Source: Lactobacillus johnsonii (lineage in GTDB: Bacteria > Bacillota > Bacilli > Lactobacillales > Lactobacillaceae). From it: a stretch of 64,000 nucleotides of DNA. The notes under the pieces are model-generated. The model worked only from the letters and a program-made list of their open reading frames with translations, had not been told where the DNA came from and did not search any database. The position numbers were made by a program, and so were the translations under genes. Positions within the stretch are counted from its first letter, which is position 1, and the number at the start of each line of letters is the position of its first letter. The stretch lies in NCBI RefSeq assembly GCF_013487865.1, contig NZ_CP047409.1, forward strand, positions 186,001 through 250,000, written 5' to 3'. Shown in pieces: positions 33,887 through 45,311 of this stretch.

Positions 33887-35197
33887 CTAAGCTAGTGAAT
33901 CCCAAGCAGGAAGTGGAGTAGGCTTGCTTTTTGCGAGTTTCTTTTGGTCGTCGGTTAAGAATTCTTTTCTAACAACTACTTCATAAACAAATGCATCAAA
34001 CCACTTATCACTCATTGTGAAGTAACCTTTACGGCCAGATTTTTCACTCCATGAGTTTTCAACTTTCCACTTGCGAATTTCACCCTTATCTAAGTCAACA
34101 CCGACTAAAGTCATAGCGTGGCTAACTTCGCCTTCACCAGTAGCCAATCTTTCTGCCTTAGTCATATAAGTATCAACATCAAATAATTCATCGGTCTTGT
34201 ATAATTCAGTATCTAGGTAACCAGTCTTGCGGTCCATTTCCTTTAAGACATCGTTACCAAACCAAACGCTTTCGCCGTCTTTCAATTGGTTAATAGAAGC
34301 TTCCTTTAAGTATTCGATTGGGACATTTAGAAAGGTAATCGGAATACCACCATTAACGTTGTCTTCAAATGGAAGAGAGTAAAGCTTACCATATTCATGA
34401 TCTGGTGCATTGGTTAAACAAACATAATCTTCAAAGTTAACATCCCAGTATTTATTAAAGAATTCAACTGGAGTTAAGTCCTTATCTAAGTGAAGCTTTT
34501 TATCATCGTCTCGATATTCTAAGTCAAAAGTCTTAGGTGGTTCACCAACAGCAATTGCAGTCATGCGGTAAATTTCGCTTAAGAATTCTTTACGCTTCTT
34601 TTCAACTTCATCAGTTTTACCTTCTTGAACTAATTTACGTAAAACTAGGGCATCTTTTCTTTCCTTACGAGCTAAAGCATCAGCTAAGCCAGCAGTGTGG
34701 TTAGTATTAAAACTCTCAGGCATTGCATTAGTTGGTACAACACCGTATTTTTTAACTAATGAAGCAGCCATTGCCCATTGACCACCATCTGAGCCAGCAA
34801 AGTTCATGTAGGCTTTAACAGTACGATCCTCTAAAGGCTTATCAGCAGAATCAATAATTGCATCATAGAAAATATTAGCACGTTCAATCTTATCCCAGAA
34901 GAAGTTATATGCTTGAGATAAGGTGAAGTTTTTAGCCTTATATTTTTTACCAAAATCATGACGTAAAGTATTTAAAGTCGCAAATAACCAGCAACGACCT
35001 GACTGCATTTGGTTAGTAACGTTATCAGTTTCTACTTCGACAGAGAATACATCGTTTAGACGGTTAGTAACTGCTGGATTAAATGAAGCCTCTAACACAC
35101 CAGATCGCATTGCTGCGCGAGAAACTACTTGATTACGTGAATTATCAAAGTCACTACGGAATTGATCGATTTCTTGTAGGGTTAATTCGTGAGCCAT
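33887..35197 (-). CDS. PepC-family (C1B) cysteine peptidase, second paralogue (PepG/PepE-like)
   Basis: Cytosolic thiol peptidase of 436 residues, paralogous to 30378. The catalytic Cys lies in QMQSGRCWLFATLN, the His in VSHAMTLVGVDL and the Asn in VENSWSEKSG. The C-terminus is PLPAWDSLA. The N-terminus LTLQEIDQFRSDF and ASFNPAVTNRLNDVF resemble PepG/PepE of lactobacilli. The start is ATG 35197 with AAGGAGTG upstream; an in-frame extension to 35299 adds 34 unlikely residues. An insertion sequence lies directly after the stop codon, so the natural terminator is now 1.5 kb away. Confidence 0.93.
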   Translation of the reverse strand: MAHELTLQEIDQFRSDFDNSRNQVVSRAAMRSGVLEASFNPAVTNRLNDVFSVEVETDNVTNQMQSGRCWLFATLNTLRHDFGKKYKAKNFTLSQAYNFFWDKIERANIFYDAIIDSADKPLEDRTVKAYMNFAGSDGGQWAMAASLVKKYGVVPTNAMPESFNTNHTAGLADALARKERKDALVLRKLVQEGKTDEVEKKRKEFLSEIYRMTAIAVGEPPKTFDLEYRDDDKKLHLDKDLTPVEFFNKYWDVNFEDYVCLTNAPDHEYGKLYSLPFEDNVNGGIPITFLNVPIEYLKEASINQLKDGESVWFGNDVLKEMDRKTGYLDTELYKTDELFDVDTYMTKAERLATGEGEVSHAMTLVGVDLDKGEIRKWKVENSWSEKSGRKGYFTMSDKWFDAFVYEVVVRKEFLTDDQKKLAKSKPTPLPAWDSLA

Positions 35198-35324
35198 AAA
35201 TGACACTCCTTTAATTTTTTTATCATGTTTTTCATTATATTTACTATACAGCAAATCACAACTTAATACACTAATTTTGTGAATGAAAGTAGCTTTCATG
35301 AGTATTTAAGGTGTGATTCTGAAG

Positions 35325-35330
35325 TATAAT
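35325..35330 (+). promoter_or_regulatory. -10 element of lipoprotein-greA unit
   Basis: A perfect TATAAT lies 28 nt before the ATG, followed by a small dyad ATATTG-ATAA-CAATAT at 35330-35345. Confidence 0.5.
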
Positions 35331-35358
35331 ATTGATAACAATATCGGAGGGAAGAACT

Positions 35359-35985
35359 ATGAAAAAGAATATTTTTGTATCAGGAATTACCCTAATGACA
35401 ATGCTTTTAGCTGTAGGTTGCAGTAATAATGCAAGCCAATCTAACAATAATAATGAAGCTAAAAGTACTAACACAAGCCATAAAAAGAGCCACAAAGCTA
35501 AAAAACATACAACTAAGAAAGATAAGACTGATATAGATACTGATAATTCAGAAACTACCAGTTCAGATAAAAAAACTGATAAGAGTAGTGAAAATTCCAA
35601 GAGTAGTACTAGTAAGAAGATCAGCCAAAATGGCTCAGCAAGCTCTAATACTTCTTCTAATTCAAATGAATCAGAAAACCAAAATAATTCAAATGGTTCA
35701 TCAAATTCTTCAGCATCTAATACTCAAAATAATAGCGGTCAAAGTGCTGCGTCAGCTAATAACTCTTCAGATGCTATGTTTAACAAGATGGTTTCTAATA
35801 CTATTAAAGAAAACGGCTATTCAGGTAGTTATGGACCAGATAATTTTACGTTAATTGATGGTGGTAATGGGCAATATTCTTTAGCTGAGAAGTCAACTGG
35901 AACAATTGTCGGTCATTATTCCGTAAAGAATGGTGATCTTTACAAGCAAGATGTGATTACTGGAAATGATGTTAAGGTTAAATAA
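35359..35985 (+). CDS. Lipoprotein with Lys/Ser/Asn-rich stalk
   Basis: Surface lipoprotein of 208 residues with lipobox LLAVGC. A basic Lys/His-rich stretch (about 40-65) leads into an acidic and Ser/Asn linker to about residue 135. The C-terminal domain of about 70 residues (NKMVSNTIKENGYSGSYGP, DGGNGQYSLAEKSTG, VGHYSVKNGDLYKQD) has the look of a small alpha/beta module found in other lactobacillar lipoproteins. The function is unknown. The start follows CGGAGGGAAG. The stop overlaps the ATG of the next gene by 1 nt. Confidence 0.85.
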   Translation: MKKNIFVSGITLMTMLLAVGCSNNASQSNNNNEAKSTNTSHKKSHKAKKHTTKKDKTDIDTDNSETTSSDKKTDKSSENSKSSTSKKISQNGSASSNTSSNSNESENQNNSNGSSNSSASNTQNNSGQSAASANNSSDAMFNKMVSNTIKENGYSGSYGPDNFTLIDGGNGQYSLAEKSTGTIVGHYSVKNGDLYKQDVITGNDVKVK

Positions 35986-36446
35986 TGGTTTATTATCAGA
36001 AAATGACGCCTGAAGGCTATCAGGAAATTAAAGACGAGATAGCCCGCTTAAAAAAAGATCGGCCACGAAGAATTAAAATCTTACAAGAAGCTCGTAGTAT
36101 GGGAGACTTATCAGAAAACTCTGAATATACTACAGCTAAGATGGAATTAGGGCATTTACAAAGTCGCTTGCGCTATTTAGATAAGCAATTAAGATATTCA
36201 GAAATTATTCAAAAAGATGAAAGTGGAACTATTGATTTAGGATCAAATGTTACTTTACTTTTTGATGGTGACGATGAAGCTGAAAAGTATCGGATTGTTG
36301 GTAGAATGGAAGCAGATTTAGCTAAGGGGAAAATTTCCTTTGATTCGCCTTTAGGACAAGCCTTAATGAAGAAAAAAGCTGGTGTAACAGTAACTATTGA
36401 AGCGCCAGCTGGAAACTACGATGTTAAAATTATCGCGGTAGATTAA
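35985..36446 (+). CDS. greA: GreA/GreB-family transcription elongation factor
   Basis: Protein of 153 residues that rescues stalled RNA polymerase by stimulating transcript cleavage. The N-terminal coiled coil (residues 1-75) shows MTPEGYQEIKDEIARL and the acidic tip ARSMGDLSENSEY, which carries the residues reaching the active site. The C-terminal FKBP-like domain contains the DSPLGQALMKKKAGV segment. The start overlaps the stop of the lipoprotein gene (TAATG), so translation is probably coupled. Lactobacilli often carry more than one greA-like gene; whether this is the main one is open. Confidence 0.92.
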   Translation: MVYYQKMTPEGYQEIKDEIARLKKDRPRRIKILQEARSMGDLSENSEYTTAKMELGHLQSRLRYLDKQLRYSEIIQKDESGTIDLGSNVTLLFDGDDEAEKYRIVGRMEADLAKGKISFDSPLGQALMKKKAGVTVTIEAPAGNYDVKIIAVD

Positions 36447-36448
36447 AA

Positions 36449-36478
36449 GACATCTCGCTTATGCGGGATGCCTTTTTC
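36449..36478. terminator. Bidirectional terminator between greA and hsp20
   Basis: CATCTCGC (36451-36458) pairs with GCGGGATG (36463-36470), with a T-run on the plus side and Ts on the minus side. Confidence 0.75.
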
Positions 36479-36491
36479 TTCTCTAAATAAT

Positions 36492-36923
36492 TTATTCAAT
36501 ATTAATTGTATTTTCCTTATCTTCTTCAGTTAACTTTGGTAAGGTAATGGTTAAAACGCCATTAACGTCTTTTGCGGAAATGTCTTTAGAGTCAACATCA
36601 GGAATACGATAACTTCTTTGAATGTGACCAACGCTTCTTTCACGGTGAAGAACGTTGCCATTGTTATTGTCTAAGTTATCGAATGAATCCCGACTACCTG
36701 AAACGTTTAGAACGCCATCTTTATATGAAACTTTGATGTCTTTCTTATCCATTCCTGGCATGTCAACCTTAACAATATAGTCCTTATCAGTTTCTGCTAC
36801 ATCAGATTGCATAATGTTCTTGATGGAACTGTCGTCAAAAAAGTCTTTTGGAAAACTAAACCAATCACTCAATTGATCCATCATATTATCGTTGTTACGA
36901 TTTTTCATCATTTCGTTTGCCAT
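36492..36923 (-). CDS. Hsp20 family small heat-shock protein
   Basis: ATP-independent chaperone of 143 residues that holds unfolded proteins. The alpha-crystallin domain spans about residues 40-140 and shows YIVKVDMPGMDKKDIKVSY, DGVLNVSG, RSYRIPDVD and GVLTITLPK. The start is ATG 36923 with GGAAGGAAG 7 nt upstream; an in-frame extension to 36992 would run through the promoter region. A CIRCE operator lies 70 nt upstream, which predicts HrcA repression and heat induction. Confidence 0.95.
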   Translation of the reverse strand: MANEMMKNRNNDNMMDQLSDWFSFPKDFFDDSSIKNIMQSDVAETDKDYIVKVDMPGMDKKDIKVSYKDGVLNVSGSRDSFDNLDNNNGNVLHRERSVGHIQRSYRIPDVDSKDISAKDVNGVLTITLPKLTEEDKENTINIE

Positions 36924-36949
36924 AATAAAACTTCCTTCCATTATGCTCT

Positions 36950-36967
36950 CTACAATCTCTATTGTAG
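36950..36967. promoter_or_regulatory. Short perfect palindrome in the hsp20 leader
   Basis: CTACAAT-CTCT-ATTGTAG lies between the CIRCE element and the ribosome site. It may form a hairpin in the message or bind a second regulator; it may also overlap the -10 (TACAAT). Confidence 0.5.
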
Positions 36968-36992
36968 TAGGTCCATAGGGAAAGTAAAACAT

Positions 36993-37019
36993 TTAGCACT
37001 CTAAGTAAGACAGTGCTAA
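36993..37019. promoter_or_regulatory. CIRCE operator (HrcA binding site)
   Basis: TTAGCACTC (36993-37001), nine bases, CAGTGCTAA (37011-37019). It differs from the consensus inverted repeat at one position. Confidence 0.92.
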
Positions 37020-37027
37020 TAAAATGA

Positions 37028-37066
37028 AAAATAGGATTTAGAAACTGCTCTAAATCCTATTTTAAA
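37028..37066 (-). terminator. Terminator after phospho-beta-glucosidase gene
   Basis: AAAATAGGATTTAGA and its complement (about 14 bp, loop AACTGCTC region), with Ts on the minus strand. Confidence 0.85.
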
Positions 37067-37069
37067 TAG

Positions 37070-38587
<1,518 letters not shown>

Positions 38588-38612
38588 GATTAAAAGTATA
38601 GAATTTATTTTT

Positions 38613-38649
38613 TATAATAAAACAGTGATAATTATTGCAAACGATTTCA
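38613..38649 (+). promoter_or_regulatory. -10 element and cre-like site of the EIIC transcript
   Basis: TATAAT at 38613-38618 is followed by TGCAAACGATTTCA (38636-38649), which matches the cre consensus in 12 of 14 positions. Confidence 0.6.
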
Positions 38650-38715
38650 TTATGAGGTATTATACAGATGTTATCTGAATTGTTCAGGAACAATATTAGG
38701 AGGGCAGATACAATA

Positions 38716-39213
38716 ATGACTAAAAGGGATCAGAGTTTAGAACAAAAGAAACATGATATGAGTGTGAGATCTATAAATTTTAGCCGCTATTTAATGATTC
38801 GTTATTTTTCTGCGGCGTTCTTATTCACTAATCTATTTTGGTTAGTTTTTGCAATTTGCTACAAGGATATTGTTGCTTCGATAATTTCGGGATTATTGTT
38901 TGTTTTATTATTAGTAGCTTCAGTAGAGCAGGTAAGCAAATGGAATGTTAGAAATACTGACTTGAAGTTTACGAAACTGTATTATCAGCTGCAGCTAGGT
39001 GCAAATGTAATCTTTGCTATAGGTTGCTATTTACCATTTGGAAAGATTCTATTTCCTTTTATGACTACAAATGATGTCGCAAATGTAATTTTTACGATTC
39101 TAGTTGTTGGAATTTTAGGTTCTATTTTGATTTTAAGAAGAATTAGCAATATTCAAAATGGCTGCGACAAATATGCACGAGCAATTAAGACATTTGAAAG
39201 TAATAGACAGTAG
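38716..39213 (+). CDS. Four-helix membrane protein linked to PTS EIIC
   Basis: Protein of 165 residues with a polar N-terminus and four hydrophobic helices (about residues 26-46, 53-72, 95-115 and 125-145), then a polar tail. The family is not recognised. It lies 22 nt upstream of the EIIC gene in the same transcript, so a role with that permease is likely. Two starts are possible: ATG 38668, and ATG 38716 behind AGGAGGG (38698-38704). I prefer the second because the ribosome site is much stronger. Confidence 0.7.
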   Translation: MTKRDQSLEQKKHDMSVRSINFSRYLMIRYFSAAFLFTNLFWLVFAICYKDIVASIISGLLFVLLLVASVEQVSKWNVRNTDLKFTKLYYQLQLGANVIFAIGCYLPFGKILFPFMTTNDVANVIFTILVVGILGSILILRRISNIQNGCDKYARAIKTFESNRQ

Positions 39214-39235
39214 GACAAATTGAGGGGGATGTACT

Positions 39236-40588
39236 ATGTCTGACACTGCACAACCATCATTTAAAGATAAAATGATGAAGGCTTTGGGTAAGTTCTCAGG
39301 TTCACGTTTTGTACGTGCAATTATGGGTGCTGGTTATTCAATTATTGCCTTTTCTATCATTGGATCAATGTTTTTGGTCTTAACAGTTTTACCACAAGTT
39401 ATTACTGCTAAAGGATTTGTAGATTTTTACAATAATACCATAGGTCGGTTTAATAATATGTATACAGTTATTTATAATGCCACTATGGGAATTATTGCAA
39501 TTTTCTTTGCTGGGTCATTTGCTTACAACTATGCAGATATTTACCGTAAAGAAGAAAACTTGTTGCTTGACCCATTGAACGCAGTTTTTTTAACTTTAAT
39601 GGGTTTATTCATTACCGTTCCACAATTAGTTTGGAAAAGTGGCAGTACAATTTTTATAAATGTTTTAAAAAATAATAATGTAATAGCAGGCGGATACGGT
39701 GTGTCTGGTTCAGGTTTAACTAGAATTGGTGCAACTGGAATTTTTACCGGTTTAGTAGTTGCTTGGTTAACTGTTCAAATTTATCGTTTCTGTATTAAGC
39801 ATAATTGGCGCATTAAGATGCCAGCATCTGTTCCATCAGGTGTTGCTAACTCATTTACTGCTTTAATTCCTGGTTTTGTTGTTGCATTTACAATTGGTAT
39901 CATTGATATTATTTTAATTGTCTTAGGTACTGATGTTTTCCAAGTATTATATATTCCATTCTCATTTATTTCTGCAATTGCTGATACTTGGTGGGGATTC
40001 CTGATTATTATCTTCTGTATTCACTTTTTATGGTGGTTTGGTATCCACGGTGCTACGATTACATCGAGTTTCTATCAAGCAATTGTTTTAGCAAATATGG
40101 CAGATAATGTAAAAGGTGGTTTCCATGTGTTTGCTGGTGATCCCATAAATGCATTTGTTACTATTGGTGGTTCTGGTGCTACTTTGGGTGCAGCTATCTT
40201 TATTGCGTTTATGGCTAGATCGAAGCAATTAAAAGAATTAGGTAAGCTTGAATTAATTCCAGCGATCTTTAATATTAATGAACCATTAATTTTTGGATTA
40301 CCTATTGTGTATAATGTTGGTCTATTTATTCCATTTATTTGTGCACCACTTGCTTCTGGTGCTGTAGCTTATGTTGCAATCGCAACTCACATGGTTCCTA
40401 AAATTATTGTTCAACAACCATGGCCAACTCCAGTTGGATTAAGTGGTATGATTGCCACTGCAAGTTGGCAAGGGTTCGTTCTTTCAGTTGTATGTGCTGT
40501 AGTAGCATTTTTAATTTGGTTCCCATTTATTAGACACTACGATACAGCGATTTATAAGAAAGAACAAGCTGATGCTACTAAAGCATAA
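39236..40588 (+). CDS. PTS EIIC permease, lactose/cellobiose family
   Basis: Sugar channel subunit of 450 residues with about ten helices. Features are the N-terminal RFVRAIMGAGYSIIAFSIIGS, the conserved WWFGIHGATITSS and IFNINEPLIFGLPIVYN, and LIWFPFIRHYD at the end. GAGGGGGA precedes the ATG. No IIA or IIB gene lies in this transcript, so the protein probably takes phosphate from the IIB/IIA pair at 44174-45166. A GntR/UTRA regulator follows. The neighbouring divergent GH1 enzyme suggests beta-glucoside uptake. Confidence 0.93.
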   Translation: MSDTAQPSFKDKMMKALGKFSGSRFVRAIMGAGYSIIAFSIIGSMFLVLTVLPQVITAKGFVDFYNNTIGRFNNMYTVIYNATMGIIAIFFAGSFAYNYADIYRKEENLLLDPLNAVFLTLMGLFITVPQLVWKSGSTIFINVLKNNNVIAGGYGVSGSGLTRIGATGIFTGLVVAWLTVQIYRFCIKHNWRIKMPASVPSGVANSFTALIPGFVVAFTIGIIDIILIVLGTDVFQVLYIPFSFISAIADTWWGFLIIIFCIHFLWWFGIHGATITSSFYQAIVLANMADNVKGGFHVFAGDPINAFVTIGGSGATLGAAIFIAFMARSKQLKELGKLELIPAIFNINEPLIFGLPIVYNVGLFIPFICAPLASGAVAYVAIATHMVPKIIVQQPWPTPVGLSGMIATASWQGFVLSVVCAVVAFLIWFPFIRHYDTAIYKKEQADATKA

Positions 40589-40608
40589 TTAAAAAGTATA
40601 TGCTTTTG

Positions 40609-40648
40609 AAATCCTCGTAGTTTAAAATATAACTATGAGGATTTTTTA
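40609..40648 (+). terminator. Terminator after EIIC
   Basis: AAATCCTCGTAGT pairs with ACTATGAGGATTT (one wobble) and ends in T6. Confidence 0.8.
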
Positions 40649-40663
40649 TTTAAGGATGTAATA

Positions 40664-41362
40664 ATGAAGAAATATGAATTAATTGCAGACAAAATAAAAA
40701 ATTATATTACTGAAAGGCAGCTTCATCATGGTGATAAATTGCCAACTATTACTGACTTGATGAAAAAATATCAAGTTGGAAAATCAACTATTTTGCAGGC
40801 AATTACATTACTTACCCAGCGCGGACTTGTTTATAAAGTCCAAGGTTCAGGAGTTTTCGTCCGTCCTACCGGACAAGATGGTTACATGTCACTGACTGAT
40901 AACGCTGGTTTTGCACATGTATTAAAATCCCCTACTACAGAAGTAATTGAGTTTTCTGACAAGAGAGCTCCCAAGCCTTTAAGTGAATATCTTCATTCTG
41001 ATGAAGTATGCTACTTCATTAAGAGATTGCGTAGGCAAGAGGGGAAGCCTTTTGTTTTAGAAGAGTCTTATTATCGTAAGAGTCTGATTCCCTTCATGAG
41101 TAAAGAAATAGCAGAAGGATCAATTTTTGACTATATAAGAGAGGGATTAAAGAAAGAGATTCGATTTTCTGACAAGTATATGCGTGTTAGAAAATTGACT
41201 GCCGATGAAGCAAAATATCTTGAATTAAAAGAAGGAGATCCGTGTTTAGAAGTTTATGATACTTTCTATTTAGCCAATGGAACACCATTTGACAGTTCTA
41301 AGTTGGTATACAATTATCAAAACTCTAAATTCTATGATCAAAGTTCTGATGACATTATTTAA
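40664..41362 (+). CDS. GntR family regulator with UTRA domain
   Basis: Sugar-responsive transcription factor of the HutC branch, 232 residues. The winged helix-turn-helix (residues 1-68) reads IADKIKNYITERQLHHGDKLPT and VGKSTILQAITLLTQRGLVYKVQGSGVFV. The UTRA effector domain (about 85-225) probably senses a phosphorylated glucoside. AAGGATG lies upstream. A terminator separates it from EIIC, so it may have its own promoter or depend on readthrough. The likely target is the divergent promoter region at 38.5-38.7 kb. Confidence 0.92.
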   Translation: MKKYELIADKIKNYITERQLHHGDKLPTITDLMKKYQVGKSTILQAITLLTQRGLVYKVQGSGVFVRPTGQDGYMSLTDNAGFAHVLKSPTTEVIEFSDKRAPKPLSEYLHSDEVCYFIKRLRRQEGKPFVLEESYYRKSLIPFMSKEIAEGSIFDYIREGLKKEIRFSDKYMRVRKLTADEAKYLELKEGDPCLEVYDTFYLANGTPFDSSKLVYNYQNSKFYDQSSDDII

Positions 41363-41364
41363 AA

Positions 41365-41414
41365 AATAGTCCTAATCTCAAAGTACAAATTCTTTGAGAT
41401 TAGGACTATTTTTA
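41365..41414. terminator. Bidirectional terminator, 20-bp stem
   Basis: AAATAGTCCTAATCTCAAAG and its exact complement, loop TACAAATT, between convergent genes; it extends slightly into the stop region of the DUF3284 gene. Confidence 0.92.
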
Positions 41415-41819
41415 TTTTGTATAGGATAAGACATTATTTTTCATTTGTTTTAATTGCCTTTTTGCGCCTTGCTTTAACTGCCAGTTATAAAACCATGTAC
41501 CGATATTAGAATGTTTCTTTTCATCATAACTAAGAATATCTTCTTTAAAAATAATCTGACAACCTTGAGGTGTATTAGTTAAACAGTAGTCAATTTTAAC
41601 ATCTATTTTAGGTGATTTGAAAACTGAAACATGTTTTTTACCGAATTCATATTCAGTGATTTCGGCTTTCACATTTCTTTGTTGATATGTTGTTCCTGCA
41701 GCAATTTTAACAGGTAAGTCATTACCACGGGATTTTTTAATTGCTTCAGTAAGCTGTCTATCTAGGTAATTAAAGAAATCTCTTGCTTTAAAGTTTGCTT
41801 GTTCTTTGATTGTAATCAT
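41412..41819 (-). CDS. DUF3284 family protein
   Basis: A 135-residue soluble protein with the DUF3284 pattern: an N-terminal helix FNYLDRQL, then alternating strands (VKAEITEYEFGKKHVSVF, KIDVKIDYCLTN, CQIIFKEDI) and a helical C-terminus GTWFYNWQLKQGAKRQLKQM. The layout recalls START/SRPBCC-type folds. DUF3284 genes often accompany beta-glucoside PTS operons; the biochemical role is unknown. It is the last gene of the minus-strand glucoside cluster but is separated from the GH1 gene by a terminator. Confidence 0.85.
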   Translation of the reverse strand: MITIKEQANFKARDFFNYLDRQLTEAIKKSRGNDLPVKIAAGTTYQQRNVKAEITEYEFGKKHVSVFKSPKIDVKIDYCLTNTPQGCQIIFKEDILSYDEKKHSNIGTWFYNWQLKQGAKRQLKQMKNNVLSYTK

Positions 41820-41850
41820 TTTGTTTGTCTTTCTCTATCTATCTTATCAA

Positions 41851-41884
41851 AAAAATAGAGCCTAGAAATGCTAGGTTCTATCTT
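41851..41884 (-). terminator. Terminator after GH1 copy 2
   Basis: On the minus strand AGATAGAACCTAG, loop CATTT, CTAGGCTCTATTTTTTT. Confidence 0.85.
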
Positions 41885-41889
41885 GTTTT

Positions 41890-44173
<2,284 letters not shown>

Positions 44174-44174
<1 letters not shown>

Positions 44175-44500
44175 TACTTTTCAGCCATTTTTTTGTAAAC
44201 AGCTACTACTTCCTTAGCTAAATCAATAAAAGTAATAGCTGTCATTAAGTGGTCTTGAGCATGAACCATGTAAAGGTCAACTTTTACGTGGTTACCTTGT
44301 GCTTCTTGAGTTAGCATATCAGTTTGAACATTGTGAGCATTTACTAAGCCTTCATTTGCTTGCTTAATAAATTCGTCAGCCTTGTCAAAATCGCCCTTTT
44401 TAGCAGCTTGAATTGCTTGCATAGCAGCAGCTTTTGCATTACCTGCTTGCATAATAATTCCCATTACAACTTGCATGTTATCGCTATTTTCTTGTGCCAT
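44174..44500 (-). CDS. PTS EIIA, lactose/cellobiose family
   Basis: Phosphocarrier of 108 residues, helical, with the active-site His in YMVHAQDHLM and the Asp-rich C-terminal helix. It receives phosphate from HPr and gives it to IIB. ATG 44500 has AGGAG 10 nt upstream; an extension to 44551 lacks support and enters a hairpin. A terminator-like hairpin lies between it and the upstream 82-residue gene. Confidence 0.94.
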
Positions 44501-44528
44501 AATTTTAATTCTCCTAGATAGTATTTTT

Positions 44529-44580
44529 AAAATAAAAGATGCTCCTGACAATATTTTATTTTACTATGTCAGCAAGCATC
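44529..44580 (-). terminator. Hairpin with T-tract inside the PTS operon
   Basis: On the minus strand GATGCT and CTGACA pair with TGTCAG and AGCATC (long A/T loop, small internal bulge), followed by TTTTATTTT. It could reduce expression of IIA, GntR and GH1 relative to IIB. Confidence 0.65.
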
Positions 44581-44589
44581 TCCCATAAA

Positions 44590-44838
44590 TTATTTTTGTT
44601 TTAATTCTTGAATTCCTTGATCAATTGCTGCATCACAGTCAATTGGTAGTTGTAAAATCATTTTTCCATCAATTTCAAGACCCTTAGGAATCTGAATCAT
44701 ACCGGGAAAATGGTAACCATGATGAGCCTTAGTTTCATTATCTAAATAAATAGAAACTTGTCCATCTGCACTGACACCAATTTTAAAGTGATGACCATTA
44801 CGATCAAATTCATTAACAATTTTTATTTCGTCAGTCAT
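44590..44838 (-). CDS. Small protein in PTS operon, unknown
   Basis: An 82-residue acidic soluble protein with beta strands in the first half (KIVNEFDRNGHHFKIGVSADG, VSIYLDNE) and a conserved-looking HHGYHFPGMIQIPKGLEIDGK segment. The family is not recognised. The location 4 nt after the IIB gene indicates a tightly coupled role with the PTS. A weak ribosome site lies within the end of IIB. Confidence 0.75.
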   Translation of the reverse strand: MTDEIKIVNEFDRNGHHFKIGVSADGQVSIYLDNETKAHHGYHFPGMIQIPKGLEIDGKMILQLPIDCDAAIDQGIQELKQK

Positions 44839-44842
44839 TTGA

Positions 44843-45166
44843 CTATTTATCGCCCATTAATTCTTGAGCAGTTTCAAGAACATGCTCACCATTCATCATG
44901 CCGTAGTCTTGCATGTTAATAACTGCTAATGGGATGCCTGCTTCATCAGTAATCTTTTTAACACTGTCTTCCATGTATTGAACTTGAGGTCCAAGCATTA
45001 ATACATCTGGGTGTTCCTTATCAATTTCATCTTGGATACCTGATGCTGCAGTAGCAAAGATCTTGTAGTCCTTGCCTTTTTCTTTAGCTGCGTTTTGCAT
45101 CTTTGATACTAATAATGAAGTTGACATACCTGCTGAACAAGCTAACATAATAGTTTTATCTGCCAT
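44843..45166 (-). CDS. PTS EIIB, lactose/cellobiose family
   Basis: Phosphocarrier of 107 residues with the active-site Cys near the N-terminus in IMLACSAGMSTSLLV, the signature of the IIB cellobiose fold, and the strand DVLMLGPQVQYM. It passes phosphate from IIA to the sugar bound by EIIC. AGGAGATAATTATT precedes the ATG. First gene of the downstream unit, with its own promoter and cre-like site at 45253-45271. Confidence 0.95.
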   Translation of the reverse strand: MADKTIMLACSAGMSTSLLVSKMQNAAKEKGKDYKIFATAASGIQDEIDKEHPDVLMLGPQVQYMEDSVKKITDEAGIPLAVINMQDYGMMNGEHVLETAQELMGDK

Positions 45167-45252
45167 AATAATTATCTCCTTTGTAAATCTAATTAAGTGT
45201 TTTTCAGTGTTTGAGTGTTGATCTATAAATTAAATGTATGCACTTTCATCAT

Positions 45253-45271
45253 TGAAAGCATTTACATTATA
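45253..45271 (-). promoter_or_regulatory. Extended -10 and cre-like site before EIIB
   Basis: On the minus strand TGCTATAAT (TATAAT 45271-45266) runs directly into a cre-like box. On the plus strand the box reads TGAAAGCATTTACA (45253-45266), 13 of 14 to consensus. Catabolite repression by CcpA is predicted. Confidence 0.75.
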
Positions 45272-45311
45272 GCACGATTTTAATCATAAGTGTTAATTAA
45301 TAGCTAAAAAA

